From: Tetracentron sinense
Taxonomy: Eukaryota; Streptophyta; Magnoliopsida; Trochodendrales; Trochodendraceae
Length of the DNA stretch: 64,000 nucleotides
Assembly: GCA_015143295.1 (NCBI GenBank)
Contig: CM026573.1
Span: forward strand, 7,428,434-7,492,433
Direction: 5' to 3'
Both the position numbers and the translations under genes were made by a program. Every line of letters starts with the position of its first letter. Position 1 is the stretch's first letter. The notes under the pieces are model-generated. The model searched no databases and was not told the DNA's origin. It saw only the letters and a list, made by a program, of their open reading frames with translations. Shown in pieces: positions 1 through 11,117 of this stretch.

Positions 1-679
1 TCTTTTTCCCCTGTAGGAAGTTGGATACCCTTAGTCACTTGAGGTGGTAAGTTGTTGTTATATATATATATATATATTGCACTAGTAAAAAACCCATGCC
101 ATTCACTAGAGAAAAAAAGGAAAAAGTGAAAAAGGAAAAGAAAAACGTAAAAAGAAAGAATGAGTGCAGCTCTAAAGCTGTTCTTTCTTGTTGTTTTTCA
201 AGTCACTAATGCGTGATAGCTGAATTTCCGAGAGAATGGAAAAAGTATGAAAGATTACACTCAGACAAATAGAATTAATCAAATGTAAGGTCAAAATGAA
301 TACTGGAAAACATGAAACTACATACTAACAAAACCAAAATAGTACATTTGATCTATGATATTAAATTCATAAAGAAAATCTCATGATCTGCAAAATTGAG
401 AAAGAGTAAGGACAAAAAAAATCATTAATAGCTTAGTAGTCATGAGAAAGAACATCAAAAGTAAAATAGAAAAATGAATAATCGAGAATAAAATATGAAG
501 GCATTGCTGTTATTTCACCAAATTGTTACTATTTAAGTTCAAATACTAAATAAGGTGCACTTAATATAGTTTACAATGTGATCACATGATTGCTAAACCT
601 CAATTTGTCCTCTTCACTCCATTTTTCTTGAGATTTTTAATTTCAATAATTATGCATTATATTTGGAATGCTTTTGCAG
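1..679 (+). other. Intron of the EXO84-type gene at the left edge
   Basis: The window opens inside an intron of the exocyst gene whose next exon starts at 680 after a TTTTGCAG acceptor. It is AT-rich, has an (AT)n run near 60-77 and purine-rich stretches near 110-150. I see no coding potential or recognisable element in it. Confidence 0.75.
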
Positions 680-3600
680 GAATTCTTTGAGGACGTCGGC
701 CCCCTTGTGAGCATGCAGTTGGGTGGTTCCACATTGGAAGGCCTCTTACAAGTATTTAACTCCTATGTCAGTTTGCTGATAAATGCATTGCCGGGTTCAA
801 TGGAGGATGAAGGGAACTTGGAAGGTTCTGGGAATAAAATTGTTAGGATGGCAGAGACTGAAGCCCAGCAGATGGCTTTGTTGGCTAATGCATCTTTATT
901 AGCAGATGAGCTGCTCCCACGTGCAGCCATGAAGCTTTTACCGGTGCACCAGGCTGATAAAATGGATGAGCCCCCTACTAGAAGAGCTTCAGACAGACAA
1001 AACCGTATTCCTGAGCAAAGGGAATGGAAGAGACGGCTTCAACGCTCTGTTGATGGGTTGCGAGATAATTTCTGTCGACAACATGCCCTTGATCTCATCT
1101 TCACAGAAGATGGCTATACCCATCTTAGTGCAGACATGTACATAAGTATGGATGAAAATGTTGACGAGCCTGAATGGTTTCCATCTCCAATATTTCAGGT
1201 AACTTAATATAGAATGCAACCTTAATTATGTTTGATAGATTGCGGGTTTGCTCTTTATATGCTATATTATTGCTCCTTCCATATCCTAGTTCATGTTGGG
1301 GAATGAACCCTAAACAGGATCTGGGAGAGATGAAAAATAAAATACACACAAGAAAACCAGATTTATGTGGTTCCCTCAGGTTGAGGTAAATCCATGGAGT
1401 TGCCGAGATTTCACTATGATCTGGAGCAAGAGAAAAAATGCAGAGTTGCGATCTAAAAAACAGTAGCCGCCCATCCCTATGCTTAATAGTATTAAGGCTA
1501 CATAACAAAATGTGAAAGTACCAAAGTACCCCTAACCCCCCAAGAACAGAGGTAGGATGTTTAGTCCTGACAGGCTCCACACTACCTATCAGTTCAAGTG
1601 AAACTGAACCATGGCTCCAACTTTCTATCCCATAATTTCATTAATTTGTGAAGTGTTGTTCTCTTCTCCCATCTGTTCAAGTTTAAATGCTCAACCATGT
1701 CAGAGGTCAGTATATAGTAAATTCACATTTCAAGTTTTAACTTAGGCATTGAAAAGTCTTAAAGAAGTTTGACGTTTGTATGAACTATAATGAAGGTTGG
1801 AGGTGCTTCTGTAACTATGATGCCTGAAGCATGCGTTAGGGAATCCATTGTTTAAGTTCATTTTGTCTGAGCTTTTAGATGGAACTATTGTAGCAGAAAT
1901 ATAAATTGTGAGTATTCCATCTGAAATTGAGATGATCTTGCTCTCTTGGGCTTTCCTTACATGTCTTCTCTCTGTTGGCTCTTCTGTTTCTGATAAAGGT
2001 TACCCAGGTGTCTGTTTCACTCACTACCAATCTGCTCTGCAGTTTTTGTAGATCGGCCTGTCAAGCCATGCTGGCATTCTCTACTCTATCTCCATTTTAT
2101 GGACTGCACTTTAAGTCTTTAATTTCCATTCCACCAATCCCACCCAAAATGCACACATGCCTGCAAGAAAATAACAGAAATAAAAGATTAAAAAAGAAAA
2201 AGAAAAAGAAAAAATACATTTTGCATTCCAAATCCATTATTTGTTGATGTTGGGTTCTAATACTATAGGGTCTCCTTTCCCAGAATTTTTCTAAATGAAC
2301 AGGGTTGGCTTTCCTGTCCACTGTGTCCCCATTTTCCCCAAAAGTTCTTCTGAAACAGTTGTGGCTGTGAATTAAATATACTGTATACCATTGGGTCAAT
2401 TTTCCTGCTTAATTTGAATGCTCTAATGGTTATAATATGGTTAATTTCTCGGGATTTGGTTACCAAATTATCAAATTCCAAAATCGATGAAGTTTTACAA
2501 AGTCAATGGAGTTTGAACTTTGAATTACAATTTGATATCTGCTTCTCAAGAAGTGGAGTTAGAACTACAATGAATTGACAATATTGACCTCTCAACTGAT
2601 TCCAAAACATTTTATGCTGAGGTTTGCTGCGGTCCTATTGTATAATAGGAATAACAAATCATCAATTTGTTAGGAAATTAACCCTAAACGGGATCTATGA
2701 GATACGAAAATAAACAAAATAAAGATCAAGAACACACACACACAAGAAGACCAGATTTACGTGGTTCCCTCCACTTGAGGTACGTCCACATAGTTGTGGA
2801 GATATTCCATAGTTGCAGGGAAGCTATGTACAGGGTAAGAAGCTCGTTTTCAAACTCACTTCCTCAGACAGATTCACTTCCTAAGAAGCTTGCTTCCATC
2901 ACATCTCATCTAGTAGTCAAAGGGAGCTGTATGTGCGAAGTGATGTGGTAGACCACAGTCTATAGCCTAGGGTGTAGACTCTAAGCAAGTATTGTCGGTT
3001 TGAAACCTAAGGCACTTACTTTTCCTCAAAAATCTCATGTAAGATAAAATCAAAAGTATAGCTACCCATAAATAACATAATGGGAATTAGAAGCTTATAT
3101 CTCATTTCTCGCTTTCCGTTTTCTATGGTTATTTTGAGTCTCTCTTCTCGCTTTGCTTCTCATTTTTGGTTCTCGCTCTGGTAACTCTGAGATATTCACT
3201 ATGAAACTAGAGCAAGAGAATTTACAGAGCTGAGATCTTGACAACAGTAGCCCCCCCCCCCAAGTATGCTTAATAGAAATAGGCTACATAATAAAGTGTG
3301 AAAATACCAAAGTACCCCTACCCCCCGGACACGCGAGGTAGGATGTTCAGTCTTGGCAAGCTCCACACTACCTATCACAATTGGTGCTTCTGTAGAACGG
3401 AAGTACTCTTTGATTTGTTATTCACGCTTGTCAGTTGTGTAACCTAACATGGTCTGCCTGTATGTTGGACCAAGTTTCATTCACAACATTGAGATTTCCG
3501 GCACAAACTATTTTCAACCAGGTCTCTTTGTTAACCTATTCATTGGCCTAGTCCAGTGTATATAGACCTTGTTAGTAGTTAGTGCATATGGATTCTTTTT

Positions 3601-5051
3601 AGGGCAGTAGTGGTAGCTTTTTTTTTTTCATCTTAATGTAATGTTGTCACTTTATCAAAATATATTGAGAAGTTAGAATTACGTTCTATTTTTTGCTCGT
3701 TGCTCTCCGAATAATGTGATTTCATGAGTAGTGAGAACGCATTTAAGTGTTTCTGTGCATAGTAAGAATATATAATAATATAAACACTTCTATCTTTCTT
3801 TCTTCATCTCCATGTAGTCGGAGTATTCCATAACTTCATCTTCTTTGCACTTTTTTTTTCATCCTCTGTTGTAACTGAGAAGATTTTCCACGGCCCAGCT
3901 TCTGATCAATTATGTGACTTAGTTTCTCACAATAATTGCACAGAGAATGATTGCAAAGGTGATTACAACCCCCTTTCTTGCCTCCCCTTTAGCATTGTGT
4001 TTCACAAATCCTCTTTTGCTTTTGTACAGTCTTCCTTTAAACTGGAAGAGAATGCATGAAGTTTGCACATTTATACTATTTAAGGTGGATTATTCATATA
4101 ATTTATTGTTGTAGGTGGTTTGTTAAAGTAATTTATTGTTGTATTCTGTTTACTAGACTTGTGCAGAAGTTATAGCACATGCTTTGTTATACTTGTAGTT
4201 TTAAGTTCCTGTGGTTTATTATCCCTACTCCCATTCAGGAACTATTCGAAAAATTGACTCGGATGGCAAGCATTGTAACAGATATGTTTGTGGGGAGGGA
4301 GAGGTTTGGTACTCTTCTATTGATGAGACTCACAGAGACTGTCATCCTGTGGCTTTCAGATGACCAAAGCTTTTGGGAGGATATTGAGGAGGGACCAAAG
4401 CCTTTGGGTCCTCTTGGACTTCAACAGGTATTAAGGTTTTGATATTTGTTCATTTTCTTGCACGTTATTTATCTTGCTTAAACATTTTATTTCTCAATTT
4501 TATTCTTGTGTAGTTCTATTTGGATATGGAGTTTGTGATTCTCTTTTCGTCCCAAGGCCGTTACTTGTCTCGGCATCTGCATCAAGTTATCAAAGACATC
4601 ATAGCTAGAGCTATGGATGCATTTGCTACAACTGGAATAGATCCTTATAGGTATGTTCAGCAAAAAAATGAAAAAATACCATTAGTTGGAAATTCCTGGC
4701 AAGAATATCAAATGTCTTCACTTGTGTAAAATTTGCTTCTTTTCTTTTTTTATTGAAGCTGTTATATTAGAACTACATGTTTACTATCTATTCATTTTTC
4801 ATGGGCCTCCTTTTTTAAAGCATGATAGGATTAAGAATCCTTGAGATCTCCATCATCTACATCCTAAAACCTAACTTTGTCATGGCAGTGTATTGCCGGA
4901 AGATGACTGGTTCACCGATGTTTCTCAAATAGCGATAAAGATGTTGACGGGTAAAGCTAGGTTCGGAAATGTAGAGAGAGATGTTACAAGCCCGACTGCT
5001 TCCATATCAGCACGATCCATATCATCAGTCTTATCTCATGGTAGTTCCTAG
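680..5051 (+). CDS. EXO84B: Exocyst complex component EXO84B-like, C-terminal part (5' end outside window)
   Basis: Exons 680-1198, 4239-4427, 4514-4650 and 4889-5051 (TAG at 5049) join in phase with GT-AG borders and give the last 335 or so residues of a plant EXO84 protein. Members of this family are about 750 residues, so the N-terminal half lies left of the window. EXO84 is a subunit of the octameric exocyst, which tethers secretory vesicles to the plasma membrane and cell plate. Recognition rests on the family-like stretches beginning QEFFEDVGPLVSMQLGG, the WLSDDQSFWEDIEEGP segment and the SVLPEDDWF segment near the end, which fall in the helical exocyst C-terminal region. The final 30 residues are rich in Ser/Thr (TSPTASISARSISSVLSHGSS), as in other plant copies. 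The reading frame is intact across all four exons. The first visible intron is 3 kb and holds two solo LTRs. The exact paralogue (A, B or C) is inferred; B is the best guess. Confidence 0.9.
1294..1591. mobile_element. Solo LTR, copy 1 (TG...CA, 5-bp TSD)
   Basis: A 298-bp segment begins TGTTGGGGAATGAACCC, ends CTCCACACTACCTATCA, and is flanked by the identical pentamer GTTCA at 1289-1293 and 1592-1596. TG/CA ends plus a 5-bp duplication are the signature of LTR integration, and the absence of internal retroelement sequence makes it a solo LTR left by recombination. It contains the GATTTATGTGGTTC motif often seen in plant LTRs. It sits in an EXO84 intron. Confidence 0.85.
2668..3377. mobile_element. 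Solo LTR, copy 2 of the same family, interrupted by an insertion
   Basis: This starts TGTTAGGAAATTAACCC, ends CTCCACACTACCTATCA, and is flanked by CAATT at 2663-2667 and 3378-3382. It matches the LTR at 1294-1591 along both halves (CCCTAAACRGGATCT, the CCAGATTTACGTGG motif, and the AAGTACCCCTA...GAGGTAGGATGTT tail). The two halves are separated by a 381-bp insertion at 2808-3188. Without it the LTR is about 320 bp. Confidence 0.82.
2808..3188. mobile_element. 381-bp insertion inside the second solo LTR, 9-bp TSD
   Basis: The 9-mer GAGATATTC occurs at 2799-2807 and 3189-3197. Removing one copy plus the intervening 381 bp restores the LTR as judged from the uninterrupted copy at 1294-1591. A 9-bp duplication is typical of Mutator-type insertion, but I do not see long terminal inverted repeats, so the class is uncertain. 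It has no coding potential. Confidence 0.6.
3383..4238. other. Remainder of EXO84 intron, nothing recognised
   Basis: T-rich intron sequence with poly-T stretches near 3620 and 3850. No element ends or coding potential were seen. The acceptor is CCATTCAG before 4239. Confidence 0.5.
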
Positions 5052-5736
5052 TGCTCAGTTTCTTACCCTTGCAAATCCGATCACGATGGACGACTGGTGG
5101 AACTATCTGTAATCTAGTTTGCTCCTTGATTTTTGAGCTGACGAACAACTCTCGCAATTATCTCCTCCCCATGGTTACTTCCATGCAGACCTTGTATAGA
5201 CAGTAAGCGTTTTATTTATGAGGAATAATAGGCTATAGGATTCGGGAACCTCCTATCTGATGGATCCAACGTAGGAGCTCCTTGGGTGACATTCTAAAAC
5301 AGGGAAGGTGTGACAGGCTCCGGACAAGCTGACCTTAGTACTCCTGGATTATCAATGTCTTTTTTTCTCCTTGTTAGTTGAAGATCATTTTTTTTGTTGG
5401 TTATGATTGGTCGAGAAATTAGGAAAATTCTTTGATCTGTTCTCTAGTTGGGAGTTTCAGTTTTGTAAATGCTGACAATGTGTTTTTCTCTTCTGATCTC
5501 CTGTTTTGTATCATTCTTTAAACTGCTATGGCTAAAACACTTGATTGTTTTGTTAAATCAGTTTGCATTTCCTGTTAAGTCTCATGAGCATGGTATTGCC
5601 TTGCAGCATTTCCAGAACTTAGAACTACCAGCTTTCTAAGTTGGTAAAGTTGTTCGGTGTCTGAACCAAGAGTGTTTAAAACCCATCCTTATCTGCTAGC
5701 TCACTAATGACTAACCATCTAACTTGCATACCCACA

Positions 5737-5768
<32 letters not shown>

Positions 5769-6836
5769 TTCAAAATGATCCCCGACACTGTCGATAACTT
5801 AATTGAATTGGATGTGCTTGATCTTCACTCATATCAGCTAATGTAAATTGGATTTTGAGACAGGAATAGGTTATTGAAAGGATCACTGATGTGCATTTGT
5901 CTTTTTAAAAATATATATATATAACAGTTTCTCAAACGAGTAAATTGAGGTAGGAGATGAAGTACAGTGTACTAACACAACGCGAAACTTAAATGGTAGT
6001 GTTGTTTCTCAAAATAATCAATGAATTTGTATGCTAATGCATTGCGAAACTTATATGGTGGTGTTGTTTCTCCAAATGATCGACTGAAATTTTACAACCT
6101 CAAATCTAACCCAGCATTTGGTTGCCAATAAAAGAAAATTTTGGTTTTCCTAGTATAATTCTTAGTTGATTTTTGTTCTTTTTTATACCTATTTTCTCGG
6201 AATTCACAATTTCGCCTAGAGAAACAAACATTGTCAAACTAATTGGTAGATTGAACAAATTTTCCACAAGTATCTACAAGAATGGAGGCATTCTATATAT
6301 GCAGTATGGGATTTACAACTTGCCCATGCTAACTCTTGATCAGTTGATCTTGACTCCTTGTGACATCAATCAAGGTGGGTAGAGGATGGTTCTTGAACAA
6401 TATTCTTAAAACATAATGTTCCAATATCCAAATGTGTATGCTCTCTCTCTATAGCTATGATAAAGTCCTAGCTAGTGAGATCGATCTACACCATTGGATG
6501 GTCTTCAAAATCTACACCACAAAAATCCAAAAGACCATCCAATGGTGGGACCCTAAGGAGGACTTACTCCTTGGGATGACTAGCATTGCCTATCCCAAAT
6601 CAGGGCTACGACCTGAGATCTAGTCTCAGCGTAGCACTTGAGGTGGTTGATATATCGCAATAGTGCACCATAAGAGTAGTCAAAGTACCTCACAGAGATT
6701 GCGGTCCATGCCTAACTGCTTTGTAAACAACCTTTCTAATTGGACAACCTCAAACTAAAAGTACCAAATAACTCCCCCAAAATAGAAACCGTTATGTTAG
6801 TTAAGAAGAGAAAAGGAAAAGTTGAATAAATCAAAG
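5052..6836. other. 3' flank of EXO84 and intergenic spacer
   Basis: The EXO84 3' UTR must begin at 5052; no poly(A) site can be assigned with confidence. There is a (GAGACA)n/(GA)n microsatellite near 5740-5766 and a short AT repeat near 5908-5920. At 6491-6547 two 17-bp arms (ACCATTGGATGGTCTT and its complement) form a hairpin with a loop of about 25 bases. No gene is recognised. Confidence 0.5.
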
Positions 6837-6878
6837 GTGTGTGTGTGTGAGTGAGAGAGAGAGAGAGAGAGAGAGAGG
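6837..6878 (+). repeat. (GT)n(GA)n microsatellite in the leader of the MASS-like gene
   Basis: A GT run followed by about ten GA units ends 12 bases before the ATG at 6891. GA/CT-rich tracts of this kind are common in plant 5' UTRs, so this one is probably transcribed. Confidence 0.75.
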
Positions 6879-6890
6879 AAGGATTGATCC

Positions 6891-7166
6891 ATGACTTCAT
6901 TGCAGAGATCATCTGTGTCGTTCCGGAGGCAGGGCTCTTCGGGTCATATTTGGAACGATCGGCTTCACACCCTTGAGCTGAAAGTGGGTGTGCCCAATTC
7001 AGCCGCCACTGGAAGACACCAAGAGGAGAAATTCCATGAGAAAGAGATTTTCCGTTCGCACTCCTCAGACTCCTCCCGGCCTGCTGGATCTGAACCCAGA
7101 GTACAAAGGTGTGCCTGCTCAGCTGTTTTTGGGCTATGCATGGGGTCTCCTACCACCTCAAATTAA
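6891..7166 (+). CDS. MASS / At1g80180-like small protein (MAPK substrate family)
   Basis: A single-exon ORF of 91 codons. Its N-terminus, MTSLQRSSVSFRRQGSSGHI followed by WNDR, is the hallmark of the plant family annotated as MAPK kinase substrate protein At1g80180 / At1g15400 (the stomatal-lineage MASS proteins). Family members are small, about 90-120 residues, soluble, and bear Ser-rich phosphorylation sites. The C-terminus has a cysteine cluster, CACSAVFGLC, at the place of the family's CGFC-x-x-FG motif near the end, and a central Ser-rich stretch (FRSHSSDSSRP). The start is fixed by the conserved first residues. The middle is divergent, and I see no clear SP/TP site in this frame, so MAPK regulation is inferred from family only. 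The gene lies in an otherwise gene-free spacer with a GA-rich leader. Confidence 0.72.
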   Translation: MTSLQRSSVSFRRQGSSGHIWNDRLHTLELKVGVPNSAATGRHQEEKFHEKEIFRSHSSDSSRPAGSEPRVQRCACSAVFGLCMGSPTTSN

Positions 7167-8548
7167 TCTAATCTTTTAACAAACAATTTTTTTTTTAATA
7201 TCACCTGAAAAAAATTCTTTTGCTTCTCCTTTATTCTTCGTTCCTTTGTTTTAGAGTAATAGTTTTTGTTATAATCCTGCGCAAATTTCTGTGTAATGTA
7301 CATTATAGACCTCCTATGTGAAGGATGTTTGGTTCTTTCCTCTTTCTATACTTTCTTAATCACAATTTGTTGAAGATAATCCTGAAATCAATGAGAGAGG
7401 AATTACTGCAAAAGGGAATCAGTAATGGAGGGGTTGAATCCTTAAAACAATATAAATACTCAACAGACACTCTCTTGCAATGTAGAAAGCTTCTTAACAA
7501 ACCTTTTAGGCTCTATTATTTTTGCAGGAACTGGATGTGAGAATTGTCAATTTTTTTGTTGTTCTTTTGCTTTTCATTTCTCGAGATTCCACTTCTTGTG
7601 AGAATTCCAAAGCCTCAAAATGAGGAATTTTAAGTATCAAAAAAATGGCGAGGTATGAAGTCTCATGATGATAGGAATTTAAATTCTTGCAAATTCATTC
7701 AGGATTTCTTGGGCTCAAAAGAATATAAATAATATTTCCAAATGATGAAACTTGTAAAGCCAGGGGCTTAAAGTATTGAGACTTGCAAAGTGCTGAACTT
7801 TGTCAGTCCCAGCAAAAGATTAATGGACTATGGAAATTAAACATGGAATAAGCAAACCCATTAATGAAATCTAAGAAAAAGACATGAAAATTTTCAGAAA
7901 ACTAATGAAGATCGAGTACACAAGGGAGGAAAAAAAGTGAATTAGAGAACAGAATACATGAATAAAACTTTGATCTTATTCTTCGAGCTCTTTGCTGAAC
8001 AGAGTTTTATGTGAATTAACTAACAATGCATCATCATCATCACTCGACTTATACCCCAACTATCAGGGGCCAGTAACATGAATCCTACTCTAGTCGGTCT
8101 TTTTAAAAAAAAATTCGCACAAACTAGATCGAATCAAAGAGAGACTAAAAGAATTCGCATTCAAAAACCAATCTTTTGTTCCCCTCATAGTAGGATACAC
8201 ATTCAAAAACAAGACGATCAATGGCTGTAGGATACACATTTTCTGGATCAACCAAAAACCATCAAAGAGAATTACAATTCGCATTATTATTTAACTCCTT
8301 ATTGTTAGAATATGTGTCAATTTAAAAGGCATTCTTCCATTAAATGGTTGCATTATCAAAACTGAGTGGACTGCCAAGCAAAGTAAGTTATCGAAACTTG
8401 TGGATTATATTCACGGTTGGCGAAAAAAGTGGGTTCCTGCAATTCATCTTTTAATGCGTTATGTTCTATGTTTGTGATTTTTGAGCTTAACCTGTTATTA
8501 TTTAGAAAATGTTTTTCGGAACGACAATTATAGCACTGCATTTTACAC
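7167..8548. other. Intergenic, nothing recognised
   Basis: AT-rich spacer. The 3' UTR of the small MASS-like gene must begin here. Short ORFs occur at 7325-7540 (+) and 8090-8541 (-), but none shows family similarity or codon-like composition. Confidence 0.5.
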
Positions 8549-8551
8549 TGA

Positions 8552-8698
8552 TGCTCCGTTTGTTTTGAGGTAAAATAGGGGAAAACAAATAAATTCCACG
8601 GAAAATATCATTTTTCAAGTGTATTTTCTTTAGGACAACTGGTATTTTCCACGAAATTCATTTGTTTTCCTCTATTTTACTTTGAAACAAACGGAGCA
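8552..8698. mobile_element. 147-bp MITE with long terminal inverted repeats
   Basis: Arms TGCTCCGTTTGTTT and AAACAAACGGAGCA are inverted complements and extend imperfectly for about 40 bp (GGTAAAATAGGGGAAAACAAAT against its complement). The element is flanked by TGA at 8549-8551 and 8699-8701. A 3-bp duplication would suit PIF/Harbinger-type MITEs, but three bases are weak evidence of class. Confidence 0.75.
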
Positions 8699-9029
8699 TG
8701 AATGAAAGCTTTCGAGGTAAAACGACCTCCGGGTATTTGGTTTTACATGCAAACAAATACACGGAGAAGGCCATTTGATGCAGAAATCACTTTATTTCCA
8801 CTCTTTATGTTCACTAGGAGTCATAAATGCAGCACCAAAACAGTTCGAGAACTCGGTTCTGCGACTTTATCATAGTTCCCATATAATTGGTTAAAGATTT
8901 CCATCATCCTTCTCTATGACAGCATACACATCTTGTAATTCAACAAAAAAATCATTTCAACTTTAATGCTAAAGCTTTATCAGGGATCCCAGTCCCCAAA
9001 TAATTGGTTTTGATTGCACTAATGGGGCA

Positions 9030-9260
9030 GTGTGTTCCAATAAATAAAGGAGTGGGCCATTTGGCTCTGTTGGTAAGGGTGCACATAGGGACATTGGACT
9101 GAGTTTATTGAGGTTGAGCCTAGCTTGCAAATTCCATCAATAAACTAGGCAAGTTTATTCACATCTGTGACAAATGAATGAGACTTGATGAAGGGTGGTG
9201 TGGGTGTGCTCCTAGTAAAAGGGAGGTCCTATGATCGATCCCAAAGAATGATTTCTAAAA
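9030..9260 (+). repeat. Possible tRNA-derived SINE
   Basis: TTGGCTCTGTTGGTAAGGGTGC resembles a tRNA A box, and CCTATGATCGATCCC about 150 bp downstream loosely resembles a B box. The spacing is too long for a normal A/B pair and no poly(A)/TSD was found, so this is a weak call. Confidence 0.25.
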
Positions 9261-10131
9261 TGGGAGTCCCAAACCTCACTGGCAACTTAGCCATTTTAAG
9301 TTATTTGACGCATCATTTTAAGTCGCAATTCCTAGATCAAATAGTGAAATTGCCATGAGTACTTATGCATTGTACATGTGATATTTAGACCAAATTGATA
9401 ACGACAGCATTGCGTGCTAAAACCAATCGATAAATACATACTGAAATGGAGTTAGTTTCCCTCACAGAGCCATCAAGAGGACAACTATCTAGCATATAAC
9501 TTATTCGGTGTATAATTCCAACTATTTGGGGTCAGCAGAACGAATCCAATTCCCAGTGCCATCTTAGGCATGGAATTAGGAGTCTTTCTATTGACTATAT
9601 ATGCCTAACTATTTTAGAACTTCCTTAGTCCTTTGTTTTGTGGTGAAAACGTTGTAGAAAATAAACTTTTCTCAGAAATAATTCCTCCTCATTTTTTACA
9701 GAACTTTTTCCTCAAACACGGAATAAAAGTACAGAATTATTTACAGTAATATGCTCATTTTACAGCATCCCAAACACAAAAACTAATTTTTCTCTTAAGA
9801 ATAATTCAGTACACCAACTCTCTCCAAACAAACGCAACCTTAGCAGAGTTAGGCACAAGGTGAGTAAAAACCTATCTCATCTGTAACACCCAACGAAGAG
9901 TTGTTTGAAATTATCACTAGCACAAAACTTTGTGGACAATGGGAGCCTCTGAATTAATCCGCATTTCCAGTTCATACGCCCTCCCAAGGACCCATTCATA
10001 CTCTCTCTCTCTCTCTACATTATAACGCTAAGGTAGGTGAGTGACACTAGAAAGCAGCTTAGCTGAGGAGGACGACAAATGAACCTTCTTACATGAAGTG
10101 AGAACGACCTTCTTAGTTCTTACTGAGACCC

Positions 10132-10240
10132 GTTAGGGCCGAGACCATGCTCTAAGAGCACATATTGCAAGAGGGCCTACCATGTAAAATTAACCCCACC
10201 TTAAATCCCATGCTCTTAGAGCATGATCTCGGTGGTCTCG
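10132..10240. repeat. Inverted repeat of about 100 bp (MITE-like)
   Basis: CCGAGACCATGCTCTAAGAGCA at the left is mirrored by TGCTCTTAGAGCATGATCTCGG at the right. The arms are about 22 bp with one or two mismatches. No clear duplication of flanking sequence was found. Confidence 0.55.
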
Positions 10241-10254
10241 GCAGCAAAGGATAA

Positions 10255-10500
10255 AGCTTCTCGGTCGCCTGGCCTGGCCTGGCCTGCCCGGCCGATTATT
10301 AGTTGGGTTGGGTATGAAATCTAAAGCCTGTGGCCGTTTTGGTAGGCTTCTAACCAAGCTTAGCTTGACTAACCCAGCCCGATTAGACTCGTTAGTTTAG
10401 TTTATTGACTACAAATTTCAGATATTTTTTAGATGGATTGGCCTGGCCCGGGCTGGCCCGATAAGGCCGGATTAATGAATGGGCTGGGCCGGCCCGTAAC
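10255..10500. repeat. GGCCTGG / GGCCCG-rich subterminal-type repeat
   Basis: Repeated GGCCTGGCCTGGCC and, in inverted form, GGGCTGGGCCGGCCCG flank an AT-richer core. Clusters of this motif are typical subterminal repeats of plant hAT elements, and the same kind is found in the better-defined hAT element at 56268-57148. No TAGGG-type terminus was found here. Confidence 0.4.
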
Positions 10501-10680
10501 ACTTTCACCATTTATAAACGTTGTCAATAATCGTTATAATACACAGGTTATGATTATAACAATCATTAAATTAATAAAACGTTAGTAAACCGTTGGTTTG
10601 GTAAGCCCAGACGATACATCAAATATCTCCATCCGAGTTATCGTTGCGACAAAAGAACGCATCTCATCTCATATCACGTC

Positions 10681-11117
10681 CTAGGTGTGCGAGTGTGACC
10701 CGAATCGTGAAGCGCTGGACCCTCCGAGAAAACCTCCACTTTTTAGTCTTCTTTTCAACTCCCGAGGTCTCTCTCTCTCTCTCCTCTTTCTCTCTCTACA
10801 GTAAACAGTAGTGGTGGGGAATGAGCAGTGCGCATCACTCCTTCCCTGTCTGTGAAGAGATCTCACAGCTCTCGCTCTCTCTCTAGATTTCATTTTCATT
10901 ACTAGTCACTTTCTCTTCCCTCAGAACCTCTCGTTTCTTCTAATTCTTAGCAGTTCAAATGCAGACCAAGAACGGTTGAATCAAGCTAGGGTTTCTACAT
11001 TTCTTATGACCTAATTCAATTGCTTTCGAGTTCGGATGGTTGACAGAAATGTGAAGAAAAGGCTTGGATGAGAAACTCGAATCGGTTTGTACTGTTTGAT
11101 ATACTTTGTGTCTGGAG
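10681..11117 (+). promoter_or_regulatory. Probable promoter/leader of the bHLH gene with CT tracts and upstream ORFs
   Basis: The 440 bases before the ATG are rich in (CT)n (10770-10798, 10866-10884), typical of plant 5' UTRs. Upstream ATGs occur at 10959 (6 codons), 11006 (2 codons), 11036 (11 codons) and 11068. The last opens a frame that overlaps the main start codon and stops at about 11136. The transcription start is not visible, so which of these are transcribed is inferred. Confidence 0.45.

Noticed and set aside
1125-1580. 151-codon minus-strand ORF across the EXO84 exon and solo LTR
   Set aside because: It is antisense to a firmly identified exon and runs into a solo LTR; no family similarity.
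9030-9260. Functional tRNA gene
   Set aside because: A-box-like and B-box-like segments are about 150 bp apart and no cloverleaf can be formed; at most a SINE trace.
10255-10500. CpG-type regulatory island of the bHLH gene
   Set aside because: The GC richness comes from GGCCTGG/GGCCCG repeats like the subterminal repeats of hAT elements.
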